From NCBI RefSeq assembly GCF_030283205.1, contig NZ_JASNWF010000034.1, positions 1 through 64,000 of the forward strand: DNA of 64,000 nucleotides. The letters are read 5' to 3'. The first letter of the stretch is position 1. Each line of letters begins with the position of its first letter. Under the pieces are notes generated by a model. It did no database searches. It had not been told where the DNA came from and saw only the letters and a list, made by a program, of their open reading frames with translations. This DNA comes from Actinomadura opuntiae (GTDB taxonomy: Bacteria > Actinomycetota > Actinomycetes > Streptosporangiales > Streptosporangiaceae). Positions 60,735-64,000 of this stretch are shown here, piece by piece. A program made the position numbers and the translations under genes.

Positions 60735-61200
60735 CCGGTGCCGGGACGAGCCCGGGAAGGTCCCCGGCGTGCGTCTGGAGGTAGGCGGCCAGCGTCTCCG
60801 GGATGAGGTCGACCGACGCCAGGCCCGCTGGCGTGCACGGGAAGCGGTCGACGTCGTACCGGCCCTTGGACGGGTCGTCGAACTCGGGGCCGTGCCGCAG
60901 CGACAGGTCCATTGTGAGGAGCCGGCAGACGTAGAAGACGTTGAGGCGATGCAGTTCAGGAGTCTGCTCGGCGCACGCGAACACCTGCCGGACGGGACCT
61001 GCGGTGGCGCCGAGCTCCTCGTCCAGCTCCCGGCGCAGCGCCTCCTCCGGCCCGGCGTCGGTCGGCTCGATCTTGCCGCCGGGGGTCGTCCAGTAGACGG
61101 CGCGACCGGGCACGGTGCGGCGCAACAGGACCAGGTCGCCGCCGTCCAGCAGCAGCGCGCGGACGGCCCGCCGGACGCGGGGCGCGGGTTCGCCGATCAT
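60706..61200 (-). CDS. NUDIX hydrolase
   Basis: The 164-residue protein has a complete Nudix box: GGKIEPTDAGPEEALRRELDEELG, roughly residues 41-64. It starts with RRAVRALLLDGGDLVLL. Substrate not evident. ATG 61200 overlaps the response regulator stop (ATGA), making it the third gene of the two-component operon. The 3' end overlaps the aminotransferase remnant. Confidence 0.9.
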   Translation of the reverse strand: MIGEPAPRVRRAVRALLLDGGDLVLLRRTVPGRAVYWTTPGGKIEPTDAGPEEALRRELDEELGATAGPVRQVFACAEQTPELHRLNVFYVCRLLTMDLSLRHGPEFDDPSKGRYDVDRFPCTPAGLASVDLIPETLAAYLQTHAGDLPGLVPAPVSEDAPPVP

Positions 61201-61835
61201 GAGTTGAGGTAGGCGAGGACGGCCAGGACGCGGCGGTGCCCGCTGTCGGTGGGCGGCAGGCCGAGCTTGGCGAACACCGCGCCGATGTGCTTGCTGACCG
61301 ACCGCTCGGTGATGACGAGGGTGGTCGCGATCGTCGCGTTGTCGAGGCCCTGCGCCATCAGCCCGAGCACCTCGCGTTCGCGCGGCGTGAGGGCCTGGAG
61401 CGGGTCGCTGCGGGAGGTCATCAGCTGGGAGACGACCTCGGGGTCCAGGGCGGTGCCGCCGGCGGCGACCCGGGCGAGCGCGTCGAGGAACTCGCCGACC
61501 CGGCTGACGCGGTCCTTGAGCAGGTAGCCGACGCCCTCCGCGCCGCCCGACAGCAGCTCGGCGGCGTAGGTCTCCTCCACGTACTGCGACAGCACCAGCA
61601 CCGGCAGCCCGGGGATCCGCTTGCGGGCCTCGATGGCGGCGCGCAGCCCCTCGTCCCGGAACCCGGGCGGGAGCCGCACGTCCAGCACGGCGGCGTCGGG
61701 CCGGTGCTCCAGCAGGGCGGGCAGCACCTCCGGGCCGCTGCCGGCGACCGCGGCGACCTCGTGCCCGTCGGAGGTCAGCAGCAGTACCAGGCCCTCGCGC
61801 AGCAGCACGTTGTCCTCGGCGATCACGATCCGCAC
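61197..61835 (-). CDS. NarL/LuxR-type response regulator
   Basis: The 212-residue protein has receiver residues in IAEDNVLLREG, phospho-Asp in AVLDVRLPPGFRDEG (about residue 52), VLVLSQYVEETY and LLKDRV, then a LuxR helix-turn-helix (LTPREREVLGLMAQGLDNATIA). Its start lies 13 bases inside the kinase gene, a tight coupling. Probably controls the divergent ABC exporter operon. Confidence 0.93.
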   Translation of the reverse strand: MRIVIAEDNVLLREGLVLLLTSDGHEVAAVAGSGPEVLPALLEHRPDAAVLDVRLPPGFRDEGLRAAIEARKRIPGLPVLVLSQYVEETYAAELLSGGAEGVGYLLKDRVSRVGEFLDALARVAAGGTALDPEVVSQLMTSRSDPLQALTPREREVLGLMAQGLDNATIATTLVITERSVSKHIGAVFAKLGLPPTDSGHRRVLAVLAYLNS

Positions 61836-63067
61836 GGCAGGTCCGCTTCCAGCGTGGTCCCTCCCCCGTCGGGGCTGTCGATGCGGGTGGTCCCGTCGAG
61901 CGCGGCCACCCGGCGGCGGATGCCGGCCAGGCCGCTGCCGCGGCCCGCGTCGGCCCCGCCCTTGCCATCATCGCGCACCCTGATCAGCAGCCGGGCCCCT
62001 TCGCGGCGGACGGTGACCGACGCGGTGCGGGCGCCGCTGTGCTTGGCGATGTTGGTGAGCGCCTCCGCGACGACGAAGTAGGCGGCGGCCTCGACGGCGG
62101 CGGGCGCGCGGCCGGCCCCGTCGAGGTCCATCTCGACCGGGGTGTGCTGCCCGGCGGCGAGCGCGCGCACCGCCCCGGCCAGGCCCCGGTCGGACAGGAT
62201 CGGCGGGTACACGCCGCGGATGACGGTCCGCAGCTGGGTCAGCGCCTCCTCCACGCCGTCCCGGGCCTGGAGGAACAACGTGCGGGCGGCGTCCGGGTCG
62301 GTCTCGAATCGGCGGTCGGCGAGGCCGAGCCGCAGCGCGACGGCGACGAGCTGCGCCTGCGTCCCGTCGTGCAGGTCCCGCTCGATGCGGCGCAGCTCGG
62401 CGCCGTGCGCCTCCAGCGCCTCGGCGCGGGTCTCGGTGAGCTCCTCGACCCGTTCGGTCAGGCTGGTGCGGCGGGTGGGCCGCAGCAGCAGCTCCGCGAG
62501 CCGGGCCTGCCAGCGCACGCACCGCGGCACCAGCCACAGCAGCAGCACCAGGTCCAGGGCCGCCTGGAGGAACGGCAGCGTGAGCGCCTGCGGCCAGGTG
62601 TTCAGGTCCACGAACGCCGACACCGAACCCTTGGGCGCGGCCCACCACCACAGCGGTATCGACGCCGTGTACGGGATCGCCGGCCAGAGCCCGACGGCCA
62701 TCACCGCCAGGACAAGGCCGGTGTATCCGTTCGCCACCATCCACGCGATGTCGCGCCACAGGGCGGGCGACCGGACGATCCGGCGGGCCTCCCCCAGGCC
62801 GGAGTCGTTGCGGGGCTGGTACGGCTCGGGGATCTCGCGGCCGAGCACCTCGCCGGCCCGGCGACGTTCGGCGTTCGCAAGCGCGCGCAGCGGTTTCACC
62901 GCGTCCGGAAGCCATGGAAGCGCGACGACCAGCAGCGCGAGGAACAAGAGCAGGGGCGCCAGCCCGAACAGCGCGGGGACGGAGATGCGCAGTGCGGCCA
63001 CCAGCCGCCCGGTCGCATCCGCGCTGCGCCGCAGCGCACCTGTCACGCTCATCTGTGCCCTTGTCAT
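61823..63067 (-). CDS. NarL-type sensor histidine kinase with PspC-free membrane sensor
   Basis: The 414-residue protein has an N-terminal hydrophobic hairpin (about 33-58), a cytoplasmic-looking charged loop and two to three further helices (about 108-200). The HisKA_3 motif is RIERDLHDGTQAQLVAV (about residue 238), with VVAEALTNIAKHSGAR and GSGLAGIRRRV in the ATPase domain. Such sensors near ABC exporters often detect cell-wall-active peptides. ATG 63067 with GGTGAG upstream, or ATG 63052 with AAGGG. Confidence 0.9.
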   Translation of the reverse strand: MTRAQMSVTGALRRSADATGRLVAALRISVPALFGLAPLLLFLALLVVALPWLPDAVKPLRALANAERRRAGEVLGREIPEPYQPRNDSGLGEARRIVRSPALWRDIAWMVANGYTGLVLAVMAVGLWPAIPYTASIPLWWWAAPKGSVSAFVDLNTWPQALTLPFLQAALDLVLLLWLVPRCVRWQARLAELLLRPTRRTSLTERVEELTETRAEALEAHGAELRRIERDLHDGTQAQLVAVALRLGLADRRFETDPDAARTLFLQARDGVEEALTQLRTVIRGVYPPILSDRGLAGAVRALAAGQHTPVEMDLDGAGRAPAAVEAAAYFVVAEALTNIAKHSGARTASVTVRREGARLLIRVRDDGKGGADAGRGSGLAGIRRRVAALDGTTRIDSPDGGGTTLEADLPCGS

Positions 63068-63130
63068 GTCGTCTCACCGCACACGCTATGTGAGCGCGTC
63101 GCGCTGCGCACCGGGGTCGGCACCCATGCC

Positions 63131-63154
63131 GATGGTGTAGCCCGCTACACCATC
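63131..63154. promoter_or_regulatory. 24-bp operator palindrome in the kinase-ABC gap
   Basis: GATGGTGTAG (63131-63140) and CTACACCATC (63145-63154) are perfect 10-bp arms around CCCG. A second dyad, ATCGGGG (63156-63162) with CCCCGAT (63169-63175), follows at once. The gap separates divergent operons. The form is typical of TetR-family operators, yet no TetR gene is visible nearby. Confidence 0.7.
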
Positions 63155-63192
63155 GATCGGGGAGTGCGCCCCGATGTGCCCGGCCTGCTCCG

Positions 63193-63204
63193 GAACCTAG
63201 GTTC
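63193..63204 (+). promoter_or_regulatory. 12-bp palindrome with -10 box of the ABC operon
   Basis: GAACCTAGGTTC is self-complementary and contains TAGGTT (63198-63203). That hexamer ends 7 bases before GTG 63211, which would give a leaderless start in frame with the ABC ATPase. Confidence 0.5.
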
Positions 63205-63240
63205 GTCCTGGTGAGAGCGGGTTTTCCACGGAGGGCGAGC

Positions 63241-63972
63241 ATGACGACGATGACGGCCGAGGCGACCGCGGTGGCGGTGCGCCTGGAGTCGGTCACCAAG
63301 TCCTACGGCGCGGTGCGGGCGCTGGACGAGGTCACCTGGACGTTCCCCCGCGGCGGGTTCACGGCCGTGATGGGGCCGTCCGGCTCGGGCAAGAGCACGT
63401 TCCTGCACTGCGCGTCAGGGCTGGACCGGCCGACCGCCGGGACGGTCCGGATCGCCGGCACCGACCTCGGCCGGCTCGGCGAGGCGAAGCTGACCCGGCT
63501 GCGCCGCGAACGGATCGGGTTCGTGTTCCAGGCGTTCAACCTGATCCCGTCCATGGACGTGGAGCAGAACATCACGCTGCCGCTGCGGCTCGGCGGGACC
63601 GAGCCGGACCCGGCGTGGCTGGAGGAGGTGGTGCACCGGGTCGGGCTGGGCGACCGGCTGCGGCACCGCCCGGCGGAGCTGTCGGGCGGGCAGCAGCAGC
63701 GCGCCGCCGTCGCCCGCGCCCTGATCACCCGTCCCGAGGTGGTGTTCGCCGACGAGCCGACCGGCGCGCTCGACCCCCGGTCGGCCCGCGGGGTGCTGCG
63801 GCTGCTGCGCGAGGCGGCGGACGTGACCGGGCAGACGGTCGTGCTGGTCACCCACGACCCGGTGGCCGCGGCGACCGCCGACTCGGTGCTGTTCCTCAGC
63901 GGCGGACGGATCGTCGACGAGTTGTCCGCGCCGTCCGTCGCGGCCGTGCTGAACCGCTGGGAGTCGCTGTGA
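63241..63972 (+). CDS. ABC transporter ATP-binding protein (MacB/LolD-type)
   Basis: The 243-residue ATPase has Walker A GPSGSGKST (about 47-55), Q-loop VFQAFNLIP, signature LSGGQQQRAAVARAL, Walker B VVFADEPTGALD and H-loop VTHD. The group exports peptides, lipids or drugs together with an FtsX-type permease. ATG 63241 follows GGAGG; GTG 63211 in frame would add ten residues if the mRNA is leaderless. Its stop overlaps the next start (GTGA). Confidence 0.94.
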   Translation: MTTMTAEATAVAVRLESVTKSYGAVRALDEVTWTFPRGGFTAVMGPSGSGKSTFLHCASGLDRPTAGTVRIAGTDLGRLGEAKLTRLRRERIGFVFQAFNLIPSMDVEQNITLPLRLGGTEPDPAWLEEVVHRVGLGDRLRHRPAELSGGQQQRAAVARALITRPEVVFADEPTGALDPRSARGVLRLLREAADVTGQTVVLVTHDPVAAATADSVLFLSGGRIVDELSAPSVAAVLNRWESL

Positions 63973-64000
63973 AGAGGATCGAGGGCAAGGGCGCGTTCGC
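63969..64000 (+). CDS. start of a probable FtsX-type ABC permease (partial)
   Basis: GTG 63969 lies in the stop of the ATPase gene and the frame runs VKRIEGKGAF to the window end. The overlap and position imply the permease of the exporter, but only ten codons are visible. Confidence 0.6.
   Translation, partial: MKRIEGKGAF

Overview
The window is chromosomal DNA of a very GC-rich actinomycete. Genes start often with GTG (sometimes TTG), many neighbours overlap by GTGA or ATGA, and phosphatidylinositol mannoside genes sit next to the Holliday-junction and Sec genes. From 159 to about 40.5 kb the gene order (rarA, aspS, hisS, MBL hydrolase, ppiB-like, relA, apt, secF, secD, yajC, ruvB, ruvA, ruvC, yebC, pdxT, pdxS, pimA, acyltransferase, pgsA, HIT, thrS) follows the rarA-to-thrS block known from Mycobacterium tuberculosis, although orientations and insertions differ. 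A Streptosporangiales/Thermomonosporaceae-like genome fits best, but that is inference. I see no tRNA, rRNA, CRISPR array, insertion sequence or prophage.

Layout. 0-6.5 kb: rarA with a PAP2-type membrane phosphatase, a small metal-binding-looking membrane protein with DUF3105 and DUF305 genes, an MDMPI-type protein, an unusual array of intergenic hairpins, and a DUF349 protein. 6.5-14.9 kb: peptidylprolyl isomerase, MBL hydrolase, hisS-aspS, a Rel enzyme with a long disordered N-terminus, apt. 15-21 kb: yajC-secD-secF and ruvC-ruvA-ruvB, both read leftward. 21-30.2 kb: Eis-like acetyltransferase, yebC, PLP synthase (pdxT/pdxS), a DUF3048 lipoprotein, a LemA-like protein, and pgsA-acyltransferase-pimA, the first steps of PIM synthesis. 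30.5-38.4 kb: an EF-G2-type factor, polysaccharide deacetylase, an HTTM membrane protein facing a DCC thiol-oxidoreductase, HIT and Asp23 proteins, and two abutting gene remnants. 38.5-43.1 kb: thrS behind an apparent threonine-codon leader peptide and terminator, a sugar porter, and cysteine dioxygenase behind a Cys leader peptide.

43.2-51.5 kb is accessory: a two-component system; an acyl-CoA dehydrogenase/TetR operon divergent from an SDR/quinone-oxidoreductase pair around a 22-bp palindrome; a ROK regulator divergent from an MFS exporter; and a cold-shock gene with a structured leader. 51.8-60 kb is a catabolic island for 3-hydroxyanthranilate (lower kynurenine pathway): kynureninase, ACMS decarboxylase, 3-hydroxyanthranilate dioxygenase, aminomuconate deaminase, oxalocrotonate decarboxylase, oxopentenoate hydratase and a semialdehyde dehydrogenase, with a divergent LysR regulator and a formamidase-like hydrolase. 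60-64 kb holds an aminotransferase remnant, a NUDIX hydrolase, a second two-component system and the start of an ABC exporter operon with clear operator palindromes.

The most interesting regulatory signals are the two leader-peptide attenuators (40.6-40.73 kb and 42.98-43.13 kb). In both, the -10 box lies 6-7 bases upstream of the leader start codon, so the leader mRNAs are predicted to be leaderless.
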